Origin: Candidatus Contubernalis alkalaceticus
GTDB taxonomy: Bacteria > Bacillota > Dethiobacteria > SKNC01
Assembly (NCBI RefSeq): GCF_022558445.1
Contig: NZ_CP054699.1
Coordinates: forward strand, 1,010,001-1,074,000
DNA: 64,000 bases
Direction: 5' to 3'
A model generated the notes under the pieces. That model was not told the origin of the DNA, made no database searches, and saw nothing but the letters and a program-made list of their open reading frames with translations. The position numbers were made by a program, and so were the translations under genes. Of the stretch, positions 1 to 7,980 are shown in pieces (position 1 is the first letter of the stretch; every line of letters begins with the position of its first letter).

Positions 1-1
1 T

Positions 2-451
2 TATCCACTTTTACTTTACAATGGAATACTGGGAGCTTTCCCTCACTCCAAGCTCTTTCAGAATGTCCGGGAAAAGGCCAGCCTGGCCTATTATGCCAGT
101 TCCCGGCTGGACAGGGAGAAAGGAATTCTGTTGATTGCTTCGGGAATAGAAATTGAAAATTACCAAAAAGCGTTGGAGATTATTCAGCAGCAGATGGAAT
201 CCATAAAGGCCGGGGATATCACTGATGATGAGCTTGACAGCACCCGGGTGGGTTATATCAATCAAATAAAAGTGACGGAAGACAGCCCGTATCAAATTAT
301 TAATCGTTATTTAGGCGGCTTAATTAGCGGACGTCAAGAGACTGAAGAAGAAACCATTGAGCAGATTAACCGGGTACAGGTTGAGGATGTAGTCAGGGTA
401 GCTGAGAAAATTCAGCTGGATACCATCTATTTTTTACGGAATAAAGAGTAG
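2..451 (+). CDS. yfmF: M16-family peptidase homologue YfmF, C-terminal part
   Basis: This is the 3' end of a gene that begins before the window; the frame is open from base 2 to the stop at 449-451. The visible 149 residues carry the C-terminal M16 signature FPHSKLFQNVREKASLAYY, which in this family packs against the partner half. YfmF-type proteins lack the zinc-binding HxxEH motif and pair with the catalytic YfmH-type protein encoded next, 11 bp downstream. In Bacillus relatives the pair is linked to EF-P modification or processing; that role is by family only. The adjacency to yfmH makes the assignment solid despite truncation. Confidence 0.85.
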   Translation, partial: YPLLLYNGILGAFPHSKLFQNVREKASLAYYASSRLDREKGILLIASGIEIENYQKALEIIQQQMESIKAGDITDDELDSTRVGYINQIKVTEDSPYQIINRYLGGLISGRQETEEETIEQINRVQVEDVVRVAEKIQLDTIYFLRNKE

Positions 452-462
452 GAGGAAAAAAC

Positions 463-1767
463 ATGGCAGTGATCAGTGAACGGTTGTTGAAAAATGATAC
501 CATACAGGAAAAAGTTCACGTGGCGACCCTTTATCCTGGGCTGGAAGTTTTCGTCTTCCCCAAAAAAGGATATAATAAAAAATACGCCAGTTTTGCTACA
601 CAATTTGGTTCCATAGACAACAGTTTTTATGTGGAAGGAAATAAAAATTTGCTGGAGGTTCCCGATGGGGTAGCCCATTTTTTGGAGCATAAACTTTTTG
701 AAGGGGAAAAGGGAAATGTTTTTGATGAGTTTGCCCGAAAGGGTGCTTCAGCCAATGCTTATACTAACTTTACCATGACCAATTATCTTTTTTCCAGCAC
801 CGATAACTTTGAGGATTGTTTTGATCTTCTAATTAATTTTGTTCAGGATCCCTATTTTACAGCAGAAAGCGTGGAAAAAGAAAAGGGGATTATTGCCCAG
901 GAAATTCGTATGTATGAGGATAACCCCGGCTGGAGGCTTTTTTTTAATCTGTTGGGCTGTCTCTATTCAGTTCACCCCGTAAGAAAAGATATCGCCGGTA
1001 CCGTAGAAAGTATAATGGATATAGATGAAGAGATTTTATATAAGTGTTATCGGACTTTCTATCATCCCAGCAACATGGCTTTGTTTGTGGTAGGAGACCT
1101 GGAACCAGAAAGGGTCATTCATCAGGTTATGGAAAATCTAGAGCATCGGGATTATCAGCCCCTGGGAGAAATAAAAAGGATTTATCCCGAAGAACCTCAA
1201 GCTGTTCGGGACAAATGTGTAAGGGAAAAGATGGAGGTATATCAACCTCTGCTGAGTCTTGGGTTTAAAGATAGAAACGTGGGATTTACCGGCCGGGATC
1301 TCTTTAAGAAGGAACTAGCCAGTGAATTGGTTTTGGAAATGCTTTTCGGCAAGTCTACGGAAACCTATAACCGGCTTTATGAAGAGGGGTTAATCAATGA
1401 TCAATTTGGAACTTCCTTCGTGGCAGAAAAGGATTATGCTTATACCATGATGGGAGGAGAAACTCCTGATCCCGATAAGCTGTATCAAGCTCTTTTGGAC
1501 AGTATTACACAGTATATCCAAAAAGGTTTTAAAGAAGAAGATTTTGAGAGACAGCGGCGCAAAATGTTAGGGGAATTCTTAAGAAACTTTAATTCCCTGG
1601 AGTTTATTGCAAACAACTTTTTGTATTATCATTTTCGAGAAAACAATCTCTTTGATTTTGTGAGCTTACTGCAGGAGATGAAGGCGGAGGACATTCATCT
1701 CCGTCTGCGGGAACTCTTTGATAAAGACTATCACTCCTGTTCTATTATTACTTCCAATGGAGGTTAA
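463..1767 (+). CDS. yfmH: M16-family zinc peptidase YfmH
   Basis: 434 residues, the normal length for YfmH. The inverted zincin motif HFLEH is present near residue 73, followed by the distal glutamate region (EKGIIAQEIRMYED, about residues 142-155), so this is the catalytically competent partner of the upstream YfmF-type subunit. The ATG at 463 follows a good AGGAGG site (450-456). It is cytoplasmic, with no signal peptide. It sits 11 bp after yfmF and 3 bp before cysK, so all three are probably co-transcribed. Substrate is unknown from sequence. Confidence 0.9.
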   Translation: MAVISERLLKNDTIQEKVHVATLYPGLEVFVFPKKGYNKKYASFATQFGSIDNSFYVEGNKNLLEVPDGVAHFLEHKLFEGEKGNVFDEFARKGASANAYTNFTMTNYLFSSTDNFEDCFDLLINFVQDPYFTAESVEKEKGIIAQEIRMYEDNPGWRLFFNLLGCLYSVHPVRKDIAGTVESIMDIDEEILYKCYRTFYHPSNMALFVVGDLEPERVIHQVMENLEHRDYQPLGEIKRIYPEEPQAVRDKCVREKMEVYQPLLSLGFKDRNVGFTGRDLFKKELASELVLEMLFGKSTETYNRLYEEGLINDQFGTSFVAEKDYAYTMMGGETPDPDKLYQALLDSITQYIQKGFKEEDFERQRRKMLGEFLRNFNSLEFIANNFLYYHFRENNLFDFVSLLQEMKAEDIHLRLRELFDKDYHSCSIITSNGG

Positions 1768-1770
1768 AAC

Positions 1771-2685
1771 ATGAAAGTTGCGGAAGATATACTGGATTTA
1801 ATCGGTCAAACCCCTATGGTGAGGCTGAAGAAGTTTCTTCCCCGAAGAGATTTAGACATTTATTTGAAGCTGGAGTTCTTTAACCCCGGCGGCAGCATAA
1901 AGGACCGGATTGCCCTTAGTATGATTAAGGCTGCGGAGGAGCAGGGGTTTTTAAAGCCTGGCTCAGTTATTTTAGAGCCCACCAGTGGCAATACCGGTAT
2001 AGGTCTGGCCCTGGTTGCTGCTTCTCGGGGATACAAAGCGATTTTGGTTATGCCGGAGACTATGAGCCAGGAGAGAAGGGCTCTGCTTGCGGCACTGGGA
2101 GCAGAATTAGTATTAACTCCAGGCAGCCAGGGGATGGCGGGGGCTCTGGAGATGACCGGGAAGATTTTAGAACAAAATCCCGATTATTTCGTTCCTCAGC
2201 AGTTTTCCAATAATGCCAACCCAAAGGCCCATCGGGATAATACAGCCCAGGAGATATTGGAGCAGACCGGGGGCAGGATTTCTGCTCTGGTGGCCGGGGT
2301 AGGTACCGGGGGAACTATAACCGGTGTGGGTGAAATATTAAAAAAAGAAGTCCCTGGGATGAAAGTGTATGCTGTGGAACCGGCGGGTTCTGCGGTGCTT
2401 TCGGGGTTTCCTTCGGGGGCGCATAAGATTCAGGGCCTTGGGGCAGGCTTTGTCCCTTCGGTTTTAAATCGGGCAATTATCGATCGGGTAATTACAGTTA
2501 CCGATGAGGAGGCTATGGAAACAGCCCGGAGGCTGGCCAGGGAAGAAGGAATTCTGGCGGGCATATCCACGGGAGCGGCCCTTTATGGCGCTTTTAAAGC
2601 CTCAGGGGAGATGAAACCGGGAGCCAGGATGATTGTAATTGCTCCGGATACCGGTGAGCGTTATCTAAGCACGGATTTGTTTTAA
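1771..2685 (+). CDS. cysK: Cysteine synthase (O-acetylserine sulfhydrylase)
   Basis: 304-residue fold-type II PLP enzyme making cysteine from O-acetylserine and sulfide. The PLP lysine lies in GGSIKDR (residues about 40-46), the phosphate loop is PTSGNTGIG (about 70-78) and the C-terminal ISTGAA serine motif is present. Length matches CysK/CysM. The start ATG lies 3 bp after yfmH with GGAGG just upstream, so translation is probably coupled. CysK and CysM cannot be told apart with certainty; CysK is the more general name. The adjoining peptidase genes do not suggest a special role. Confidence 0.88.
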   Translation: MKVAEDILDLIGQTPMVRLKKFLPRRDLDIYLKLEFFNPGGSIKDRIALSMIKAAEEQGFLKPGSVILEPTSGNTGIGLALVAASRGYKAILVMPETMSQERRALLAALGAELVLTPGSQGMAGALEMTGKILEQNPDYFVPQQFSNNANPKAHRDNTAQEILEQTGGRISALVAGVGTGGTITGVGEILKKEVPGMKVYAVEPAGSAVLSGFPSGAHKIQGLGAGFVPSVLNRAIIDRVITVTDEEAMETARRLAREEGILAGISTGAALYGAFKASGEMKPGARMIVIAPDTGERYLSTDLF

Positions 2686-2769
2686 TATAAACATTATTAA
2701 ATAAGGCTGAAGTGATGGTAAGCAAAAAATAAACAAAGCTTTAGGCACAGGGGAAAAGGGGGTATTAAG

Positions 2770-4215
2770 GTGGCTAAAAAAGAAAAGAACTTTGTAAAAG
2801 AAGTTACCTCCCGGGAGGAAGACTATTCACAGTGGTATCTGGACGTTATCCTTAAAACTGAGATGGTGGATTACGCACCGGTAAAAGGATGTATGGTGAT
2901 TCGTCCCTATGGATTTACTCTCTGGGAGAATATGCAGGCACTATTAGACAAAAAAATAAAGGATACAGGGCATAAAAACGCTTATTTCCCTTTATTTATA
3001 CCGGAGAACTTACTGCAAAAGGAGGCGGACCATGTTGAGGGGTTTGCTCCGGAGGTGGCCTGGGTTACTCATGGAGGTAATGAAAAGCTGGCAGAGAGGC
3101 TGGTGGTAAGGCCCACCTCAGAGACTATCATCTGCAGTATGTACGCAAAATGGATTCAATCCTGGCGGGATCTTCCGGTTTTAATTAACCAGTGGTGCAA
3201 TGTAGTCCGCTGGGAGAAGACCACCCGGCCTTTTTTAAGGACTTCGGAATTTCTCTGGCAGGAGGGGCACACCGCTCACCGCACAGAAGAAGAAGCCCAG
3301 GAAGAGACCCTGAAGATGTTGGAGGTCTACCGGGAATTTGTTGAAGAGGATCTGGCCATCCCGGTAATTACCGGGTTAAAAACAGAAAAGGAAAAATTTG
3401 CAGGGGCTCTAAAGACCTACACTATAGAGGCTCTTATGGGGGATGGAAAAGCCCTGCAGTCGGGAACTTCCCATAATTTGGGCCAGCATTTTGCCAAAGT
3501 GTTCGACATTACTTTTTTAGACCAGGACGATCAGCTAAAATTTGTCTGGCAGGCCTCATGGGGGGTTTCCACCCGGTTGATTGGTGCCATTGTCATGGTC
3601 CATGGGGATAACCGGGGGCTTAAGTTTCCCCCTAAAATAGCTCCAGTACAGGTGGTTGTAGTGCCCATAATGCCCAAGAAGACCCGGGAAATGGTATTGA
3701 AAAAAGCTGGGGAACTGGTGGACAGGTTGGGCAAAGAATTTCGCATGGAAATTGATGACCGGGATTATTCCCCCGGTTGGAAATTTAATGAGTGGGAGAT
3801 GAAGGGAGTACCTCTGCGTTTAGAGATTGGACCTAAAGATATTGAAAAAGGGCAGTCAGTGCTGGTGCGTCGGGATACCGGGGAAAAGTTTTTTGTTAAG
3901 GATGAGGAACTGGAGGCGGTCATTGAAAAACTCTTAATAGAGATTCAGGAGAACATGTTTCAAATGGCTCTTAAATTCCGCACTCAAAATACACACCGGT
4001 GTGATGATTACGACGAATTTAAGAAAATCATCGCCGAAAAAAGAGGTTTTGTGAAAGCTAACTGGTGTGGGCATGGGGATTGTGAGGAAAAAATTAAGGA
4101 GGATACCAAGGCCACCATCCGATGCATTCCCTTAGGAGAAGAGAAGATGGATGGACAGTGTCTCTGCTGTGGGGAAAAGGCTGAAGAAACCGTATATTTT
4201 GCCCGGGCTTATTAA
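2770..4215 (+). CDS. proS: Prolyl-tRNA synthetase, short archaeal/eukaryote-like type
   Basis: 481 residues. Class II aaRS motifs are visible: motif 2 WEKTTRPFLRTSEFLWQEG and motif 3 near LIGAIVMVHGDNRG. There is no INS editing domain between motifs 2 and 3, and the protein ends in the zinc-binding C-terminal domain (WCGHGDCEEKI, later CLCCGEKAE) with a terminal tyrosine. These are the hallmarks of the ProS type 3 enzyme rather than the long bacterial type. The start is GTG at 2770 behind a GGGGAAAAGGGGG purine tract. The 84-bp gap from cysK leaves room for its own promoter. Confidence 0.93.
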   Translation: MAKKEKNFVKEVTSREEDYSQWYLDVILKTEMVDYAPVKGCMVIRPYGFTLWENMQALLDKKIKDTGHKNAYFPLFIPENLLQKEADHVEGFAPEVAWVTHGGNEKLAERLVVRPTSETIICSMYAKWIQSWRDLPVLINQWCNVVRWEKTTRPFLRTSEFLWQEGHTAHRTEEEAQEETLKMLEVYREFVEEDLAIPVITGLKTEKEKFAGALKTYTIEALMGDGKALQSGTSHNLGQHFAKVFDITFLDQDDQLKFVWQASWGVSTRLIGAIVMVHGDNRGLKFPPKIAPVQVVVVPIMPKKTREMVLKKAGELVDRLGKEFRMEIDDRDYSPGWKFNEWEMKGVPLRLEIGPKDIEKGQSVLVRRDTGEKFFVKDEELEAVIEKLLIEIQENMFQMALKFRTQNTHRCDDYDEFKKIIAEKRGFVKANWCGHGDCEEKIKEDTKATIRCIPLGEEKMDGQCLCCGEKAEETVYFARAY

Positions 4216-4346
4216 TACATTAATTACTTTTTCCAACACATCAACTATTCTTATATTAGTAATGCTCTACATACTTTTGTGGTGTCCCAGGGCCGCCATA
4301 ACTGTTGTTTTTGGTAATTTCATTAGGTAATTTTATTTTCTTGAGG

Positions 4347-4395
4347 CCATTGTTGTTTGAGGTATATTTTAAATTGTTACTTCAAACAACGATGG
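4347..4395 (+). terminator. Long hairpin after proS
   Basis: Arms 4347-4364 and 4378-4395 pair over 18 positions with two mismatches or wobbles, separated by a 13-nt loop, and are followed by TTTTG. This could end proS transcription, although it lies 130 bp past the stop codon. The rest of 4216-4622 is AT-rich and holds no gene I can support. A 67-codon hydrophobic frame from 4305 has a TTG start, no ribosome binding site, and is an artefact of this hairpin region. Confidence 0.5.
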
Positions 4396-4622
4396 TTTTG
4401 CTATTTTGCATGAGTATTTTTCTAAGCATTAGCTTTAAGGGTGGCATTAAAATCAGCTCTAGTAGAATCTGCATCTGGCAATATGAGCCTGGTATTATGA
4501 GATGTTAACAGTTACAAGCAAGGTAAATACGGTTGGTTAATAGAATTAATATAAATGTTATTACATATTTCGGTTAGTGTTCCTTAAGGCAAAATCAAAA
4601 TTTTAAATAAGGAGTGCTGCAT

Positions 4623-5846
4623 ATGATTCCCCGTGATTCTTACAAGACCGATAAATCAGGATATGAAGTGGATGAAAAAAGGTATCGTCGTTTTTCAGTT
4701 TCCCGGCAGGCATTTACTACCCTGGGGAAGAAAGACACCGGCCAGATTGATATGTATTTATCCCTGGAAAAAATGTTCCTTCGCATGGCGGAGCATATCC
4801 AGAAAAAGGTAACTGGTAAAACTCAAATTGACTATGCATTGGACAACGGAGCTAACGCCATGAATCTGCTGCTGGGAACCTATGGTATGCCCAACAGCCA
4901 ATTTTTGCAGTGGGCTCCTTTGTTTGTGCCGGAATTTATGCAGCACCAAAAAGTTGATATATCTTCAGATGAGCTTACCCGGCAGGTTAAGGAGGCTGCT
5001 GTACTGTATGGCAGTGATCTTGTTGGTATTACCATGTTGGACCGGAAGTGGGTCTACGATTCCGACCTGTTTAAGCCTTTTGTTTTCGAAGAAGTGGAGG
5101 TGCCGGAAGAGCGGAAGGATGCCTATGTGATTCCCAATTCAGTGAACCGGGTTATAGTTATGGCCCTGGCTATGAAGGAGAGCTTTATACAGACTTCACC
5201 AAAGGTTTTGGCTTCCACAGCTGCCTCCTTGAGTTATTCTGGTATGGGGATTACGGTTGTTTCCCTGGCGGAATACATTCGTTCTCTGGGATATATTGCC
5301 ATTCCCTGTATGAACGATACAGCATTAAGTGTTCCGCAGGCTATAGATGCGGGGCTGGGGGAATTGGGACGTCATGGGCTGCTGATGACTCCAGAATTCG
5401 GCCCTAATGTGCGCCTGTGCAAGGTGCTGACGGATATGCCATTATTGACTGACTCCCCGGTGAATTTTGGCATGAGGGCTTTTTGTGAACAGTGCCTGGC
5501 CTGTGCCCGGGCTTGTCCTTCAGGGGCTATCTGTTCAGGGGACCGTTCCTTTGAGGGAGTTTGTGAAAATAACAATTCTGGAGTGAAAAAATGGTTTATT
5601 AAGGCGGAAGAATGTTTGAAGTTTTGGCAGAAAAATGGCACTAGCTGTGCCAATTGTATCTCCCTGTGCCCTTATACAAAAGGTTTTTTATCAGAACAAT
5701 GCATGGAATGTGAACGCTGTGAGATTATAGATGGTGGATGTTCGCTGCAGGTGACCACTCATCTCAGGTATAACCATGGCTATTTGGAAAACAAGGGCTG
5801 GGGCCATCCTTCAATCATACTGCGTCAACCTGGAACAGGTTTTTAA
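4623..5846 (+). CDS. Reductive-dehalogenase-like corrinoid/iron-sulfur protein without Tat signal
   Basis: 407 residues of the RdhA family. The core GLGELGRHGLLMTPEFGP with VRLCKVLTDMPL is the typical corrinoid-domain end. It is followed by CEQCLACARACP (Cys from residue 288) and CLKFWQKNGTSCANCISLCP (from 331), matching the two RdhA 4Fe-4S sites, the second in the shortened form. The N-terminus MIPRDSYKTDKSGYEVDEK has no RRxFxK Tat motif and no membrane segment, so it is predicted cytoplasmic. No rdhB anchor or regulator lies nearby. After the second cluster there is an extra CMECERCEIIDGGC stretch. I chose ATG 4623, 9 bp after AAGGAG; the GTG at 4614 is too close to that site. Substrate cannot be inferred; it may not be a respiratory dehalogenase at all. 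Confidence 0.82.
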   Translation: MIPRDSYKTDKSGYEVDEKRYRRFSVSRQAFTTLGKKDTGQIDMYLSLEKMFLRMAEHIQKKVTGKTQIDYALDNGANAMNLLLGTYGMPNSQFLQWAPLFVPEFMQHQKVDISSDELTRQVKEAAVLYGSDLVGITMLDRKWVYDSDLFKPFVFEEVEVPEERKDAYVIPNSVNRVIVMALAMKESFIQTSPKVLASTAASLSYSGMGITVVSLAEYIRSLGYIAIPCMNDTALSVPQAIDAGLGELGRHGLLMTPEFGPNVRLCKVLTDMPLLTDSPVNFGMRAFCEQCLACARACPSGAICSGDRSFEGVCENNNSGVKKWFIKAEECLKFWQKNGTSCANCISLCPYTKGFLSEQCMECERCEIIDGGCSLQVTTHLRYNHGYLENKGWGHPSIILRQPGTGF

Positions 5847-5865
5847 GTTTCAGTGATAAGTATTT

Positions 5866-6741
5866 TTATTTTGATTCACGGCCGGGTTCGATATGAATCA
5901 TGACATCTATGGCTCTGTCGTTTTGTTTTACTATGGATTCTACAGTTTCGGATATGTCATGGGCTTCGTTTACTGAGATTTCAGGATCCACTGCCAGAAT
6001 AATTTCAACACAATAGTAAGAGCAGTAGTTTCGTGCTTTAATATCACGTATTTCCTTTACTCCCTCTACTCCTTGAGCGCTCTGTTCTATTTCTTTTATA
6101 ACCTGGTCGTCTACCGCCGCATCCATCAGATTATTTATAGAATCCCGGACAATTTTAAATCCCATATAAAGGATGCAGCCGCCAACGGCTAATCCAGCAG
6201 CAGGGTCCATGAATAGATATCCCATTCGGGCTCCCACAATTCCTACAAGGCTGGCTGCACTGGAGTATGCGTCGGAGCGGTGATGATAAGCGTCGGCAGT
6301 TAAGGCGGGGCTGTTAATTTTATTTCCGGCATATATTGTATAGCGGAACATGATTTCTTTGGCCAGCAGGGAAATCACTGCAGCAGCTACTGCCGCCATC
6401 CCGGGAATTCCTAATTCTTCAGAAGAAGTAATTCGGTTGAAAGCACCAACTATAGTAGAGAACCCTATGAAAACCAGTATAAGGGCAATAATTTTTGCTG
6501 TTATGGCCTCAGCTTTTCCATGGCCGTACGGATGGCTGTCATCGGCAGGTTGGCGGGCGATACGCATTCCCACCAGCACTCCTAACGTGGTAATTATGTC
6601 CGATAAGGAGTGAAAACCGTCTGCCAGCATAGCCCATGAATTGGCCGTAACACCCACAATAATTTTTATTATGCTCATAATAAGATTACCCGCCATAGTA
6701 AAGTAGGATACTTTTTTTGCTAAAGCAAAACGTTCTTCCAT
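5866..6741 (-). CDS. Cation diffusion facilitator family efflux transporter
   Basis: 291 residues with the CDF pattern: several membrane helices, LADGFHSLSD in helix 2, HPYGHGKAE after helix 3, and AYHHRSDAYSS in helix 5 (an HxxxD metal site, unlike the DxxxD of many Mn exporters), then a soluble C-terminal domain ending HIEPG. It would export divalent metal (Zn, Co, Ni or Fe) against the proton gradient. I prefer the ATG at 6741, which has AGGGGAG 9 bp upstream; the ATG at 6762 would put that site inside the gene. It is convergent with the RdhA-like gene. The leader structure upstream suggests metal-responsive control. Confidence 0.9.
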   Translation of the reverse strand: MEERFALAKKVSYFTMAGNLIMSIIKIIVGVTANSWAMLADGFHSLSDIITTLGVLVGMRIARQPADDSHPYGHGKAEAITAKIIALILVFIGFSTIVGAFNRITSSEELGIPGMAAVAAAVISLLAKEIMFRYTIYAGNKINSPALTADAYHHRSDAYSSAASLVGIVGARMGYLFMDPAAGLAVGGCILYMGFKIVRDSINNLMDAAVDDQVIKEIEQSAQGVEGVKEIRDIKARNYCSYYCVEIILAVDPEISVNEAHDISETVESIVKQNDRAIDVMIHIEPGRESK

Positions 6742-6829
6742 GGTAATAAACTCCCCTGACATTTTTATTTTTAGAAAATTTCCCCTAAAACAGCATCCAT
6801 CAGAAAGCAGCTATTATTATATATACATA

Positions 6830-6868
6830 TATTCAAAAACCCGCAGAACCGTTATGGTCCCGCGGGTT
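6830..6868 (-). terminator. Leader terminator upstream of the CDF gene
   Basis: On the minus strand AACCCGC and GGACC pair with GGUUC and GCGGGUU around an AUAAC loop, followed by UUUUUGAAUAU. It lies 90 bp before the CDF start codon, in the leader, so it should act as an attenuator. Its left arm overlaps the conserved-looking GCGGGACC part of the upstream structure, the usual design of a riboswitch that opens the gene when ligand binds. Confidence 0.7.
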
Positions 6869-6950
6869 ATTTTACCCACTGCTTAATAATAAGCCCAGCC
6901 CTACAAGTGGAACTTGCGGCCTGCTCCACTTAGATAGTATCAAAATTAAA
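6869..6950 (-). promoter_or_regulatory. Structured leader of the CDF gene, putative NiCo (czcD) riboswitch aptamer
   Basis: Read on the minus strand this stretch holds a hairpin with GTGGAGCAGGCCGC and TTCCAC, then GGCTGGGC and GCAGTGGG, and runs directly into a GCGGGACC segment shared with the terminator hairpin. AGCAGG and CGGGACC elements in a multi-stem leader, and linkage to a CDF exporter, are what I remember of NiCo riboswitches. The assignment rests on memory of the motif and on context, not on a covariance search. The structured leader itself is well supported. Confidence 0.55.
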
Positions 6951-7276
6951 AAGATGTTGTCAAGGTATATCGCTCATTTTTTTCAAGGATTAAGAGTTTA
7001 TTTGTAGAATTTTTCACCGGGGCAGGATAAATTTAGGGGTGTTCGAGAAGAGATTGACCATACAGTATAGTTAAAATATGCTGAAAAAATTGGCCTGGGC
7101 ACAAGGGATTATGAGTTGGTTCAATCAAAATAAAGATTAGGGAGAGAGAAATGTTGATGACTTAAAAAAAGGAAAAGATTTTTTGTAAAATTTGACCTCA
7201 GGCAGGATTATACGCCTTAAGAAGCGAATGCATAATGGGATATTGTATTTTAATAATTAAGAGAAGGAGGGTAAAA

Positions 7277-7765
7277 ATGTCAGTTCAGCAAAGTGATTTT
7301 GATTATAAGCCAGCAGAAGAAATAGTTGAGAAATATAAGGATGTAAAAGGCAACGTAATTCCCATACTGCAAGCAGTTCAAAATGCTTACGGCTATCTAC
7401 CCAGGGAAGCAATGCAATATGTTGCCAAATCCTTAAGGGTTCCTTTCAGCCGAATTTTTGGAGTCGTTACTTTTTATGCTCAGTTTCACTTAAAACCTAG
7501 AGGAAAGTACATTATCCGGGTTTGTAAGGGGACTGCCTGTCATGTTCGTGGAGGGGCCAAGATAGCGGATCGGATTATGGATGAATTGGATATAACTGTT
7601 GGAGCCACTACACCAGACCTTAAATTTACTATGGAAACGGTAGCCTGTATCGGTGCCTGCGGGCTGGCTCCGGTGTTGATGGTTAACGAAGATACCCACG
7701 GCCGCCTGACGCCGGACTTAGTACCACCAATGATTAAACAGTATGCTAATGAGCAGGAGGGATAA
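7277..7765 (+). CDS. NuoE/HndA-like 2Fe-2S subunit of NADH-linked formate dehydrogenase
   Basis: 162 residues of the 24-kDa NADH dehydrogenase family: a helical N-terminal part, then a thioredoxin-like domain with the 2Fe-2S ligands in CKGTACHVRGG and CIGACGLAP. The start ATG at 7277 sits behind GAAGGAGGG; an upstream frame from 7235 has no such site. It is the first gene of a four-gene set with a Cys-rich small protein, a NuoF-like flavoprotein and a selenocysteine FdhA. In such complexes this subunit works with NuoF in NAD(H) electron transfer. About 270 bp of AT-rich DNA upstream (7001-7270) must hold the promoter; I see no clear regulator site there. Confidence 0.9.
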   Translation: MSVQQSDFDYKPAEEIVEKYKDVKGNVIPILQAVQNAYGYLPREAMQYVAKSLRVPFSRIFGVVTFYAQFHLKPRGKYIIRVCKGTACHVRGGAKIADRIMDELDITVGATTPDLKFTMETVACIGACGLAPVLMVNEDTHGRLTPDLVPPMIKQYANEQEG

Positions 7766-7766
7766 T

Positions 7767-7952
7767 ATGGAAAAGTTTATTGAGCACTGCTGTGAAGAAT
7801 GCACCAACACAAAAGATAATCCCTGTGAAAAGTTTATTGAGTGCTGTATGCAGGGTCCACTGTGTCATGAAAATGAGAGCTGTAAAAAGAAACGGCAGAC
7901 TATTATTGGGAAAATTGTTCTAAACGAAGATTTTTTAAATTATGATGATTAG
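7767..7952 (+). CDS. Small cysteine-rich protein inside the formate dehydrogenase operon
   Basis: 61 residues with 8 cysteines: EHCCEEC, NPCEKFIECC, PLCHENESC. The ATG at 7767 overlaps nothing, comes 1 bp after the nuoE-like stop and has GCAGGAGGG at the right distance; 28 bp separate it from the nuoF-like gene. No signal peptide or membrane helix. I do not recognise the family. The cysteines could hold zinc or an iron-sulfur cluster, or the protein may be an assembly or regulatory factor for the complex; that is speculation from position and composition. Operon position and ribosome site make it a likely real gene. Confidence 0.75.
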   Translation: MEKFIEHCCEECTNTKDNPCEKFIECCMQGPLCHENESCKKKRQTIIGKIVLNEDFLNYDD

Positions 7953-7980
7953 AAACTAGAGGAAAAGGAGGAAAGGAGCT

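Noticed and set aside
4305-4508. 67-codon hydrophobic frame upstream of the RdhA-like gene, considered as an RdhB-like anchor
   Set aside because: TTG start without a ribosome site, AT-rich phenylalanine/leucine bias from the base composition, and it runs through a long inverted repeat; no RdhB helices pattern or conserved residues.
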